The notes below the pieces were generated by a model. The model was given only the letters and a program-made list of their open reading frames with translations. It ran no database searches and had not been told where the DNA came from. From Pseudomonas sp. RIT-PI-AD (GTDB lineage Bacteria; Pseudomonadota; Gammaproteobacteria; Pseudomonadales; Pseudomonadaceae): 64,000 bases of DNA. This document shows, piece by piece, positions 9,285-17,848 of the stretch. The translations under genes and the position numbers were made by a program. The stretch's first letter is position 1; each line of letters opens with the position of its first letter. The stretch lies in the NCBI RefSeq assembly GCF_025642785.1, contig NZ_JANZKU010000022.1:1-64000 (forward strand). The letters are read 5' to 3'.

Positions 9285-10472
9285 ATGCCTCAGCGTTCTT
9301 TGCTTTCCCTGCCGCTCCTGGCCCTGGCCCTCGGGGGCTTCGTGGTCGGCAGCAGCGAATTCATCATCATGGGCCTGCTGCCGGAAGTGGCCGCGGACCT
9401 GGGCGTCAGCCTGGCCGATGCCGGGCTGCTGGTCAGCGCCTACGCCCTCGGCGTGGTGATCGGCGCGCCGCTGCTGGGCCCGCTGCTCGGGCGCCTGCCG
9501 CGACGGCGGGCCCTGCTCGGCTTGATGGCCGTGTATGCCCTGGGGAACCTCGGCTGCGCGCTGGCGCCCAGCTATCACTGGCTGCTGGCGGCGCGGCTGT
9601 TCACCGCGATCAGCCACGCGGGCTTTTTCGGCTGCGCCACCCTGATGGCCTCGGAGCTGGCGCCGCCGCACCGGCGCGCCACGGCGATGGCCCTGGTGCT
9701 CAGCGGCCTGACCATCGCCAACGTGCTGGGCGTGCCGCTGGGCGCCTGGCTCGGTCAGGCCACCAGTTGGCGGATGACCTTCTTCGCCGTGACGGCCTTC
9801 GGGTTGCTGGCCCTCGCCGCGCAGTTCCTCTGGCTGCCGGCGACACCCGCCCAGCCCCGTTCGCAGGTCAGTGCCTGGGGCGGCATCCTGCGCCGCCCGG
9901 TGCTGCACGCGCTGCTGGTGTGCTGCCTGTCCTCGGTGGCCCTGTTCAGCGTCTTCACCTACATCAGCCCGCTGCTGCGCGGCGTCGGCGGTTTCAGCGC
10001 GGAACAGAACAACGGCGCCCTGCTGATCTTCGGCATCGGCCTGACCCTGGGCAATCTGCTCGGCGGACGCCTGGCCGACCGCGGTGTCCGGCTGGCCGTG
10101 CCGCTGGCGCTGGGCTGCGGTGGCCTGACGCTGCTGGGGCTGTTCGGGATGATACAGATGGCGCTGCCGACTCTCGCCCTGCTGCTGATCTGGGGCATCG
10201 CCAGCTTCGCCATCTCCACGCCGATGCAACTGCTGCTGGTGGAGCAGGCCGGCGAATCGGCGAGTCTGGCCGCGACCCTCAGCCACGCTGCGTTCAACCT
10301 CGGCAACGCCACCGGCGCCTGGTGCGGCGGGCTCTGGCTGGGCTCCCGGTTCGGCCTGCCGAGCCTGCCGCTGCTGGGCGTCGGCCTGCTGCTGCTGACC
10401 CTGCTGGTGGCCCTGCCGCTGCCGCGCCTGCGCGCCACCCGCGAACGCCTGGGCCTGGGCGCGCCGCACTGA
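9285..10472 (+). CDS. MFS efflux transporter (AraJ/arabinose-efflux-like)
   Basis: This is a 395-aa inner-membrane major-facilitator protein with 12 predicted membrane segments. Helix 1 contains GGFVVGSSEFIIMGLLPEVAADL, the pattern typical of the AraJ/NepI/PbuE-like drug:H+ antiporter group. The loop 2-3 motif is GPLLGRLPRRRALLG. I prefer the ATG at 9285 (MPQRSLLS) over one 20 codons upstream because family alignment begins there, although the ribosome binding site is weak. It faces away from metQ across the AT-rich region. The exported compound cannot be inferred. Confidence 0.8.
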   Translation: MPQRSLLSLPLLALALGGFVVGSSEFIIMGLLPEVAADLGVSLADAGLLVSAYALGVVIGAPLLGPLLGRLPRRRALLGLMAVYALGNLGCALAPSYHWLLAARLFTAISHAGFFGCATLMASELAPPHRRATAMALVLSGLTIANVLGVPLGAWLGQATSWRMTFFAVTAFGLLALAAQFLWLPATPAQPRSQVSAWGGILRRPVLHALLVCCLSSVALFSVFTYISPLLRGVGGFSAEQNNGALLIFGIGLTLGNLLGGRLADRGVRLAVPLALGCGGLTLLGLFGMIQMALPTLALLLIWGIASFAISTPMQLLLVEQAGESASLAATLSHAAFNLGNATGAWCGGLWLGSRFGLPSLPLLGVGLLLLTLLVALPLPRLRATRERLGLGAPH

Positions 10473-10671
10473 GGCATTCACCCCCCGCGCACGGCGAGTC
10501 GGGAAAAGGCGATGCCGGCCTCGGCCAGCCGCGGAAGCCCGGGCGAATCCGGTCCGGCCCCCGGCTTCGCCGAACGACGTCCCCGGATCGCCTTCATGGG
10601 TCCCGGCAGCGGTCCCGAACCATGGGGATCAGGCGTTGAGTACGCCCGTTAGGCCGAGGCCGTGAATGCCA

Positions 10672-11595
10672 TCAGCCGGCGAGCACCTCGTCGAACAGTT
10701 GCCGCAGATGGTCGCGCTGGCCGCGATCCGCGGCCAGGCGGCGGAGCTGGTCGGCCAACTGCGTATAGCTGGCGAAGGTCGGCAGGTTAAGGTGCTGCGG
10801 GAGGATCTCCTCGCCCTCGCTGACCAACAGGGCGAAGTGGATGCTGTTCTCCAGCTCGCGGGTATTGCCCGGCCAGGCGTAGGCCTCCAGCGCCGCCTGG
10901 GCGGCGACGCTGATCAGCGGCAGGGGCAGGTCGAGGCGCTGGGTATAGACGCCGAGGAAATACTCGGCCAACGGCAGGATGTCCGCCGGCCGCTCGCGCA
11001 ACGGCGGCAGCTCCAGACGGCCTTCGTCCAGGTAGGCGTACAAGCGCTCGTCGAACTTGCCGGCGCGCACCGCCTGGGCCAGGTCGATGCTGGTGGCGGC
11101 GACCAGGCGCACGTCCACCGGGGTCGGCTGGGGCGCGCCGACCCGCACCACCTCGCGGCTTTCCAGTGCCGCCAGCAGCTTGGCCTGCAGCGGCAGGGGC
11201 AAGTCGCCGATCTCGTCCAAGTAAAGCGTGCCGCCGTTGGCCGAACCGAACCAGCCGGCGCGGCTGCTGGCGGAACCGTGATGGGCGCTGGCGGCGTAGC
11301 CGAACAGCTCGGCCTCGGCGTGGGCCTTGCTGATGGCGCTGCAACTCACCGCGACGAACAGCCCCGGCCGCTCGCTGCTGCGATGGATGTGCCGCGCCAG
11401 CAACTCCTTGCCGGTGCCGGTCTCGCCCTGGATCAGGATCGGCGCGCCATTGGGCGCCAGGTGTTCCACTTCCTCGCGCAGGCGCCGCGACCGGGTGTCG
11501 ACGAAGACCAGGGCACGGGCGCGGATGCTCAGCGGGCTGCGATCGGAGTCGGCGAAGGTCAGCAACGGCTGCTGGTGGGGATCGATGGGCGGCAT
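10672..11595 (-). CDS. SfnR-like AAA+ regulator lacking GAFTGA and a recognisable HTH
   Basis: This 307-aa protein has the central AAA+ domain of sigma-54 enhancer-binding proteins. Walker A is GETGTGKE (57-64), Walker B is GGTLYLDEIG (121-130), and the sensor/arginine-finger region reads FDERLYAYLDEGRLELPPLRERPADILPLAEYF. It ends with the typical YAWPGNTRELEN motif. The sigma-54-contacting L1 loop, normally GAFTGA, is SAHHGS here (about 103-108). After the AAA+ domain there is only a short helical tail and no Fis-type helix-turn-helix. Neighbouring reading frames do not restore one. The closest family by feel is SfnR/MsuR-type organosulfur regulators. It may act as a partner or anti-activator of another enhancer-binding protein. 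Start chosen at 11595. Confidence 0.7.
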   Translation of the reverse strand: MPPIDPHQQPLLTFADSDRSPLSIRARALVFVDTRSRRLREEVEHLAPNGAPILIQGETGTGKELLARHIHRSSERPGLFVAVSCSAISKAHAEAELFGYAASAHHGSASSRAGWFGSANGGTLYLDEIGDLPLPLQAKLLAALESREVVRVGAPQPTPVDVRLVAATSIDLAQAVRAGKFDERLYAYLDEGRLELPPLRERPADILPLAEYFLGVYTQRLDLPLPLISVAAQAALEAYAWPGNTRELENSIHFALLVSEGEEILPQHLNLPTFASYTQLADQLRRLAADRGQRDHLRQLFDEVLAG

Positions 11596-11699
11596 GGCGA
11601 TTCTCACAAAAAGGTACGGACGAGGCGAAAGGGCCGTCAGGGCGGCTCGCGCTCGAAGTCGACCCGGGCGGGCCGGGTCACGAAAGCGATGCGGAACGG

Positions 11700-12281
11700 T
11701 CAGGCCCGGCGGCGGGCCTGCTGTTCGCTGCGGTTCTGCAGGCGGTAAAGGTAGGCGAAACCCTGTTCCCAGCGGTGGTGCCCGGACTTCACGTTGATGT
11801 GCCCGGCTCCGCTGAGGATCGCGGTGTCCGCGCCCCACTGGCGGGCCAGCTCGAGCGCGCGCGCGGCGCTGGCGGCATGGTCGTTGTCGGAGCCGACCAG
11901 TTGGCAGGGGAAGGGCAAGGTCTCGCCCGGGATCGGCGCGAAGCCGCGCAGGGCTTCCGGGCAGCCGGGGCGCTCGACGTCCGCCGGTGCCACCAGGAGG
12001 GCGGCGCGCACCCGCCGCAGGGAGGCGGGCGAGGCCTGGGCCGCCCAGCGGGCGACGGTGACGCAGCCGAGGCTGTGGGCGATGAGGATCACCGGGCCGG
12101 TTCCGGATACGACATGGCGCTCCAGTTCGCGGACCCAGGCCTGCGGATCGGGGTTCTCCCAATCCGCCTGTTCCACCCGGGTGGCGTTCGGCAGGCTGCG
12201 CTGCCAGTGGCTTTGCCAGTGGGTATCGGACGAGCCCTGCCAGCCCGGCAGAATCAAGTAGCGGATGGCTTGGCTGCCCAT
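11700..12281 (-). CDS. RBBP9/YdeN-family alpha/beta hydrolase
   Basis: This is a small cytoplasmic serine hydrolase of 193 aa. It has the family N-terminal signature GWQGSSDTHWQ, a nucleophile S70 in IAHSLGC, an Asp in the GSDND segment and a His in GAGHINVKSGHHRW. Length is normal for the RBBP9/YdeN group, whose physiological substrates are mostly unknown. The ATG at 12281 follows GGAGAGGTCGCC. It precedes the SfnR-like AAA+ gene by 104 bp on the same strand, so the two probably form an operon behind the AT-rich palindromic region. Confidence 0.82.
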   Translation of the reverse strand: MGSQAIRYLILPGWQGSSDTHWQSHWQRSLPNATRVEQADWENPDPQAWVRELERHVVSGTGPVILIAHSLGCVTVARWAAQASPASLRRVRAALLVAPADVERPGCPEALRGFAPIPGETLPFPCQLVGSDNDHAASAARALELARQWGADTAILSGAGHINVKSGHHRWEQGFAYLYRLQNRSEQQARRRA

Positions 12282-12329
12282 GGCGACCTCTCCGTTGGAT
12301 GAGCACTGGAGAGAAGTCTAAGCGGGGTT

Positions 12330-12400
12330 TATATATCTGTTAAGGAATAAGAAATTATTTGTTTATTCCACATATTCTTATTTGCTTTGGTTTTAACCGG
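12330..12400. promoter_or_regulatory. AT-rich palindromic promoter region of the hydrolase/AAA+ operon
   Basis: GGAATAA at 12344-12350 and TTATTCC at 12363-12369 form an inverted repeat with a 12-nt spacer. A second TATTC and CTTATT follow. The patch stands out from the G+C-rich surroundings and lies about 65-85 bp upstream of the hydrolase start. It shares the GAATAA/TTATTC vocabulary with the metQ and oscA regions. Confidence 0.4.
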
Positions 12401-12422
12401 CCGCCAAGACGAGCGGCTCCGT

Positions 12423-13844
12423 TCAAAATCCAAGGTCGCCGATGAAGAACACCAGACTCAGCAGGGCGAACAACGGCATCAGGATGGCCCCGGACCAGAG
12501 CATGTAGCCGAAGAAGCTCGGCATCGGCACGCCCCGCTGTTCGGCGATGGCCTTGACCATGAAGTTCGGCGCGTTGCCGATGTAGGTCACCGCGCCCATG
12601 AACACCGAGCCCATGGAAATCGCCAGCAGGGTCTGCGGCAGGCGCTCCATCAGCACCTGGGCGTCGCCGGCGGCGAGGTTGAAGAACACCAGGTAGGTCG
12701 GCGCGTTGTCGAGGACGCTGGACAACAGACCGGACATCCAGAAATACAGGTTATTCACCGGCGCGCCGTCGGCCCCGGTGACCCAGCCCACCAGGGCGGC
12801 CAGATGACCCTCGTGGCCGGCGCGCAGGATGGCGATGGCCGGGGCGATGGTGATGAAGATCCCGGCGAACAACTTGCCCACCTCGAGGATCGGGTCCCAG
12901 GCGAACTCGTTGCCGGCCCGCACCTGCTTCGGCGTCAGCGCCAGGGACAGCAAGGCCAGCGCCAGCAGCAGCAGGTCGCGCAGCAGGTTTTGCAACTGGA
13001 CCTGGGTGCCCAGCACGTCGAAACCGATCTGCGGTTTCCACAGGCCGGACATCAACACCGCGCCGATCACCCCACCGAGCAGCAGGAAATTGCCCTTGCC
13101 ATACAGCCGCAGCGGCGAATCCGGGGAAGGATCGCGGAGCGTCCACTCGTCCTCGCGACGGTAGAAATAGCCGTCGACGACATAGAACAGCGCCAACAGC
13201 GCCAGGGCGAGCAGCGCCACCGGCAAGGCCATGTGTTCGAGGGTCCAGAGGAAATCCACGCCCTTGAGGAAACCGAGGAACAGCGGCGGGTCGCCGAGGG
13301 GCGTCAGCCCGCCGCCGACGTTGGCCACCAGGAAGATGAAGAACACCACCACGTGTACCCGGTGCTTGCGGTTGTCGTTGGCGCGCAGCAGCGGGCGGAT
13401 CAGCAGCATCGCCGCGCCGGTGGTGCCCATCACCGAGGCCAGCAGGGTGCCGATGGCCAGCAGGCCGGTGTTGAGCTTCGCCGACCCGTGCAGGTTGCCC
13501 CATACCAGGATGCCGCCGGAAATGGTGTAGAGGGCGAACAGCAGGACGATGAAGGGGATGTATTCGCCCACCAGGGCGTGGACCACCAGGGCCGCGCTGG
13601 CCTGGCCCCCGAAAACGGCGGCGAACGGGACCAGGAACGCCAGTGTCCAGAGGCCGACGATCTTGCCGAAGTGGTGGTGCCAGAGGCTCGGTGCGAACAG
13701 CGGGAACAGCGCGATCGACAGCAGGATGCCGGCGAACGGCAGCGCCCAGCCGAGGCTCAGGGTCGCGCCGTCGACGTCCGCGGCGCAGGCGAGGCCGGGC
13801 AATAGCGCGAGGATCGGCAGCAGGCAAGGGCGAAGGGCGTTCAT
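12423..13844 (-). CDS. NhaD-like sodium:proton antiporter (IT superfamily)
   Basis: This 473-aa polytopic membrane protein belongs to the UIT/NhaD group of ion transporters. It begins with a cleavable-looking signal segment (LPILALLPGLACAAD), then shows the family features LSIALFPLFAPSLWHHHFGK, MGTTGAAMLLIRPLLRAN, NVGGGLTPLGDPPLFLGFLKGV and, in the C-terminal half, SVLDNAPTYLVFFNLA and TYIGNAPNFMVKAIAE. These paired DNAPT/GNAPN hairpins are characteristic. It probably exchanges Na+ or Li+ for H+, or may carry an organic anion as other family members do. GAGGAGAACC precedes the ATG at 13844. It is monocistronic as far as I can see. Confidence 0.82.
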   Translation of the reverse strand: MNALRPCLLPILALLPGLACAADVDGATLSLGWALPFAGILLSIALFPLFAPSLWHHHFGKIVGLWTLAFLVPFAAVFGGQASAALVVHALVGEYIPFIVLLFALYTISGGILVWGNLHGSAKLNTGLLAIGTLLASVMGTTGAAMLLIRPLLRANDNRKHRVHVVVFFIFLVANVGGGLTPLGDPPLFLGFLKGVDFLWTLEHMALPVALLALALLALFYVVDGYFYRREDEWTLRDPSPDSPLRLYGKGNFLLLGGVIGAVLMSGLWKPQIGFDVLGTQVQLQNLLRDLLLLALALLSLALTPKQVRAGNEFAWDPILEVGKLFAGIFITIAPAIAILRAGHEGHLAALVGWVTGADGAPVNNLYFWMSGLLSSVLDNAPTYLVFFNLAAGDAQVLMERLPQTLLAISMGSVFMGAVTYIGNAPNFMVKAIAEQRGVPMPSFFGYMLWSGAILMPLFALLSLVFFIGDLGF

Positions 13845-14089
13845 CGGTTCTCCTCATCGGACGGCCGAGGCCGCGGCGGCCGGATCCGGCCCAGGCGAAA
13901 AAGGGCACGATTTAACCAGACTCGGCCCCGCGACGACAGGAGGCATGGCCCGGACGGCGTCCGGCAAAGGTTTCCGCGCGTGTCGCGCGGCGCCGGCGGA
14001 TCGATGGCGGCCACCGGGCGCCCCTTGGCCGCGGGAATCTGGCACACTGGCCGCCGTTCGTATTCCTCCTATTCGCAGGGAGAGGCGCC

Positions 14090-14920
14090 ATGCCGAAGCT
14101 GATAGGGCTGTATCGCGGTTCGGAGCTCGAGATCGTGCGCATCCGCGCCGGCGACTCGGACGCCTTCCCCAAGCACACCCACGACGAATACGTGATCAGC
14201 GCCAACCTGTCCGGGTGCGAGTCGGTCTGGCTGGATGGCCGGCAATTCGAGGTGCGTCCCGGCGAGGTGACCGCCTACAACCCGCATGCCTTGCAGGCGT
14301 CCTCCTACACCTGCGCGCGGGCGCCGGTGGAATTCATCTCCCTCTACCTGAGCGAGGCCCTGGTGCGCGGCGTGGCCGAGGAGGAAGGCCTGCTGCACGG
14401 CGCCCACGCGCTCGAAATGCAACAGCCGCTGCAACGCGACGCACGCCTCTGCCAATTGATCGTCGAAATGGAACAACTCGGCAGGCAGGGCCACGACGAC
14501 GCCCTCCACGCGCTGCTGCACGAACTCGTCGGCCGCCTGCTGGGCGGTTCCCGCCACGAGGCGGCGGCCTTGCCGACACTGCCCGGCGGACGCGGCTTGC
14601 TGCTCACCGATTACCTGCGCGAACACCTGAGCCGCCCGGTCTCCCTCGACGAGCTGGCCAGCGTCGGCGGCATCAGCAAGTTCCACCTGCTGCGCGCCTT
14701 CCGCGCGCAGACCGGCCTCACCCCGGGCAAGTACCACATGCAGTTGCGCCTGCTGGAAGCCAAGCGCCGCCTGCGCGCCGGCCAGGACATCCAGGACGTG
14801 GTGTTCGACCTCGGTTTCTACGACCAGAGCCACTTCAGCAACGCCTTCCGCAAATGCGTCGGCGCCAGCCCCAAGCGCTTCGCCCGGCCCACCTGGCCCG
14901 CCGTGGGCCTCGGCGGCTGA
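14090..14920 (+). CDS. AraC-family transcriptional regulator with N-terminal cupin
   Basis: This 276-aa regulator has an N-terminal cupin sensor (FPKHTHDEYVISANLSG, then FEVRPGEVTAYNPHALQ, residues about 20-80). A C-terminal pair of helix-turn-helices follows: LDELASVGGISKFHLLRAFRAQTGLTP, then IQDVVFDLGFYDQSHFSNAFRKCVGASPKRF. This layout is typical of AraC proteins controlling amino-acid exporters or catabolic genes. It converges on the LysE-family exporter gene, ending 6 bp from it, so the exporter and its upstream partner are the likely targets. GGGAGAGGCGCC precedes the ATG at 14090. Confidence 0.88.
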   Translation: MPKLIGLYRGSELEIVRIRAGDSDAFPKHTHDEYVISANLSGCESVWLDGRQFEVRPGEVTAYNPHALQASSYTCARAPVEFISLYLSEALVRGVAEEEGLLHGAHALEMQQPLQRDARLCQLIVEMEQLGRQGHDDALHALLHELVGRLLGGSRHEAAALPTLPGGRGLLLTDYLREHLSRPVSLDELASVGGISKFHLLRAFRAQTGLTPGKYHMQLRLLEAKRRLRAGQDIQDVVFDLGFYDQSHFSNAFRKCVGASPKRFARPTWPAVGLGG

Positions 14921-14926
14921 GCCGGC

Positions 14927-15577
14927 TCAGACCGGCGGCGGCGCGACGATCAGGCTCTGGTAACCGGAGGTGATCACCTGCCAGGAGAACCAGGCGAACA
15001 GCAGCGCCGAGGCGGCATAGCTGTATTGCAGCAGACGGTCGCCGATCAGCGTGCCGCCCCGGTTCGCCAGCAGGCAGAGGGCGACGGTCCAAACCAGCCC
15101 GGCGCTGAAGAAGCCGGTGAGGAACAGCGCGGTGACCTGCCAGTTGCCGGCGCCGGACTTGGCGATCAGCGCGCCGCCCACCACGGCGAACCAGATGATC
15201 GCCGAGGGCGAGGACAACGCCAGCAACAGGCCGCGGAAGAACTGCCGGTGATGATCGCGGCTCTCGGCCGGCGCCTCGGCCAGTTCGAGGCGGGCGGCGG
15301 TCCGCGCGGCCTGGAACATCCGCCAGGTGAACCAGAGCATCACCAGGCTGCCGCCGAGCCACATCACCCAGCGCACCGGTTCGAATTGCAGCAGCAGGAG
15401 CATGCCGCCCAGGGCCAGCAATGCGTAGATCAGGTCGCCCACGCAGGAACCGAAACCCAGCCAGAAGCCGTTCCAGAAACCGCGCTGCAGGGCCAGGGTG
15501 ATCATCGCGATATTGACGATGCCGATGTCCATGCACAGCGACAGGGACAGCAGGAAGCCGTTGGACGCCGGGTTCAT
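14927..15577 (-). CDS. LysE/RhtB-family exporter
   Basis: This is a 216-aa inner-membrane exporter of amino acids or similar metabolites. Six hydrophobic segments are visible. The family N-terminus LSLCMDIGIVNIAMITLALQRG and the segment GFGSCVGDLIYALLALGG match the LysE fold. SPSAIIWFAVVGGA in the middle is a further family landmark. The start is fixed by the ATGA overlap with the upstream 442-aa gene (15574-15577), so the two proteins are made from one message. The cargo is unknown; the coupled gene and the convergent AraC regulator are the best clues. Confidence 0.85.
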   Translation of the reverse strand: MNPASNGFLLSLSLCMDIGIVNIAMITLALQRGFWNGFWLGFGSCVGDLIYALLALGGMLLLLQFEPVRWVMWLGGSLVMLWFTWRMFQAARTAARLELAEAPAESRDHHRQFFRGLLLALSSPSAIIWFAVVGGALIAKSGAGNWQVTALFLTGFFSAGLVWTVALCLLANRGGTLIGDRLLQYSYAASALLFAWFSWQVITSGYQSLIVAPPPV

Positions 15578-16902
15578 GGCAGCATCCCCGCCTGGCTGGC
15601 GCAGTGGAAGATCGGCTGCACGTAGTCGAGGGTGTGGCTGGAGTGGCCGAGCAACTGCATCAACTCGTCCAGCGCCTCTTCGTTGCGGTGCGGTGCGTAC
15701 CGCTCGATGAACGCCAGGGTCGCCGGCAGGTCGTTGGCCAGCACACTGTCGCTCAGGGCATCCACCAAGGCGGCGATGCCGGCCATCAGCCGCTCGCTGC
15801 TGGTGCTGATCTTGCGGGTCGGGCGGTCGATGTCCGCGTAGCCGTTCTGGATCAGGAACTGCAGCTCGATGAAGGCGGCGCCCGCATCGGGAAAGGAACA
15901 GGGGTCGCGCCGCAGGTAACGCAGCATTTCCAGGACGAACACCATGCTCAGCATGCCGCTGCGGATACCCAGGCGCTCGCGCCAGGCGGCGGTGTTGCAG
16001 AGCAGCAGGCCGAAGCTGTCGGCCAAGGCTTCCTGCAATTGCATCGAGCCCCAGCGATCCACCTTGTTCAGCTCGCGGAAGTCGGTCTGCTCGCGGAGGA
16101 TCGAATGCCCCAGGTCGTGCCCGCGGAACCAGGCGACCAGGTAGGTGGGGATTTCCGCCATGCACAGCTCGGCGTCGTGCAGGTAGAGGTGGTTGGTCGA
16201 TTCTTCCTGGGTGATCAGGTTGAACAGCGCCTGGTAGGTGTTGATGAACACCAGCGACCGCTTGTTCGGCGAATACTTGGCGCCCTCGTCCTCGGGCAGG
16301 AAATAGGCGAAGTGTTTCGGGTAGAGATTGGCCTCGCCGGCCGCGGCGATCAATTTGGCCCATTGCAGCGGATAGCAGCGGCGCAACTCCAGGGGCTGGC
16401 GGAACAGCGCCTGGACCTGCTCGAACGCCGCCGGCAGCACCGCGTCGACGCTGTCGCTGATGCGCTGGGAGGCCCGGTCCGGCACGGCGAACAGGGCCGA
16501 GCTGTAATAACTGGAGGACTTCCCCAGCCAGGTGCACAGGCGCCCGCAGACCACGATCAGCTCCTGCTCCTGCGCCAGCATGATTTCCTGGGACAGCGCC
16601 TTGTGGTCGCTGCCGCGGAGGATCTCGGCGCGCAGGCGCAGGTTCTTCACCGACGCCGGGTCTTGGAGGGAATCGGCGATGCGCTCCAGGGCGGTGGCGG
16701 CGCGCTTGCGCAAGGCGTCCAGCTCGTTGACCAGGGCGAACGGCAGGGATTCGAGGTCGCGCATGGCGTCGACGATCTTCAACAGAAGGGGGATCAGCGC
16801 CAGCGTCTGCTGGGACAGGCCGGACTCCTTCACTTCGAGTCTCAGGCTACTGATGTAATGCCGATGGCTGCTGGGCCAAAAGATCGATGCTTCGTTCTGC
16901 AT
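15574..16902 (-). CDS. Unrecognised 442-aa protein with HDLGH motif, coupled to LysE exporter
   Basis: I do not recognise this family with certainty. The protein is soluble-looking, mostly helical, and has no signal peptide. An N-terminal helical region (about 30-175) includes a run rich in Leu and charged residues. The most conserved-looking part is FRGHDLGHSILREQ (H262, D263, H266) followed at 289-298 by LQEALADSFG (E291, D295). H-x3-H plus a downstream Glu resembles a gluzincin-type metal site with D in place of the usual E; the HDLGH string also resembles HD-superfamily hydrolases. I start it at 16902; a start at 16983 would add 27 residues. It is 4 bp overlapped with the exporter, implying a joint role, perhaps making or modifying the exported compound. 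Confidence 0.6.
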   Translation of the reverse strand: MQNEASIFWPSSHRHYISSLRLEVKESGLSQQTLALIPLLLKIVDAMRDLESLPFALVNELDALRKRAATALERIADSLQDPASVKNLRLRAEILRGSDHKALSQEIMLAQEQELIVVCGRLCTWLGKSSSYYSSALFAVPDRASQRISDSVDAVLPAAFEQVQALFRQPLELRRCYPLQWAKLIAAAGEANLYPKHFAYFLPEDEGAKYSPNKRSLVFINTYQALFNLITQEESTNHLYLHDAELCMAEIPTYLVAWFRGHDLGHSILREQTDFRELNKVDRWGSMQLQEALADSFGLLLCNTAAWRERLGIRSGMLSMVFVLEMLRYLRRDPCSFPDAGAAFIELQFLIQNGYADIDRPTRKISTSSERLMAGIAALVDALSDSVLANDLPATLAFIERYAPHRNEEALDELMQLLGHSSHTLDYVQPIFHCASQAGMLP

Positions 16903-17034
16903 GAGGATTCCCGCCTGAAGATGAGGGCCCAGTGTGGGCAAACGGCGGGAGACCGAACTTGTAAAAAATTGCTCAATGGGCATCCGCGCGCCTGCTTGTC
17001 CGCATGGCGCAAAGGCCGATGCCAGAGCGGTCGC

Positions 17035-17496
17035 TCACTCGCCGGCGTAGAGCCAGCCGGAGGCCCGCAGGCGCCCCTCCTCGAAGGCGAACAACAGGCG
17101 GTCGTGACGCCCGCGCCACTGGTAGGCCCAGAGTTCGCCGGCCGGCGTCCCCTGCCAGTCGGTGGCGCGCACCAGCTCGGCGTATTCCGCCGAGTCCGCT
17201 GTCCAGGCCTGGTCCGGCGCCCCGAGCAACGCGCGCACCCGACCGGCGTCGAGGCCGCCCTGGCGGATCCGCGCCAGCAGGTCCTGCATCAACCGGTGCT
17301 TGCGACCCTGCCAGGCGTCCAGCTCGGCGTTCCAGGCGCCGCCGTCGAAATACCCGCGCGCCTGGCGCAGGCTGGCGAATGCCCGGGCATCCGCCGCCAG
17401 GTCGGCGGACTCCGCCGCCTCGCCCGGCAGGGCAGTCACCAACAACGCGCCCATCAGCAGGGCGCGCAGCAGGACCAGGAACGAATGAGCGGGCAC
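17035..17496 (-). CDS. Small periplasmic protein of unknown function
   Basis: The 153-aa product starts with a GTG at 17496 (GCGAGGTTACC upstream) and has a signal peptide ending near LPGEAAES. The mature part is about 125 aa. It includes a helical segment WQGRKHRLMQDLLARIRQGG, then VRALLGAPDQAWTADSAEY and a C-terminal WAYQWRGRHDRLLFAFEEGRL. The LLGAPD turn followed by a beta-like tail is reminiscent of the SmpA/BamE-type fold, but I would not assign it. It is divergent from the carboxypeptidase gene across a 352-bp gap. Confidence 0.6.
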   Translation of the reverse strand: MPAHSFLVLLRALLMGALLVTALPGEAAESADLAADARAFASLRQARGYFDGGAWNAELDAWQGRKHRLMQDLLARIRQGGLDAGRVRALLGAPDQAWTADSAEYAELVRATDWQGTPAGELWAYQWRGRHDRLLFAFEEGRLRASGWLYAGE

Positions 17497-17637
17497 GGTA
17501 ACCTCGCATCTCGAAGGCGAAGACCCCGGCGGGACCTCTCGCGTCGCAGATGACCTTAGCAGGGCGCCCGAAAAATGCCCGCGGGCTCTGCGCCGGCCCT
17601 CGCGGGAAAAGCCGGGATTCCCGCGCGCCCGGCGCAT

Positions 17638-17666
17638 TTGACAGGCTTTCGGCGCGCTTCTACGTT
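17638..17666 (+). promoter_or_regulatory. Candidate sigma-70 promoter for the M14 carboxypeptidase
   Basis: TTGACA (17638-17643) is followed after 17 nt by TACGTT (17661-17666). It lies in the 352-bp gene-free interval between the small periplasmic protein and the carboxypeptidase, giving a leader of roughly 175 nt. I see no other clear element in this interval. Confidence 0.4.
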
Positions 17667-17848
17667 CAACCCGACTCGCGCCGCGCTCCCCCGCGACGTC
17701 CGCACACGGCAGTCGGCGTCCGGGAGAAGGGAAACCGTGCGGCGGAGCCATCGTCCCCTCCTCTCAACCCCTGGGCCCGCGGGCCCGCCTCCTGGTGGTC
17801 GATCCCCGTGCGGGATCGTCGGGAAGATGACTTTCGAAGGATCCGAAC

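Noticed and set aside
15604-17553. Long plus-strand frame opposite the 442-aa protein
   Set aside because: Antisense artefact of codon bias; the minus-strand frame has a proper start, overlap with lysE and amphipathic helices.
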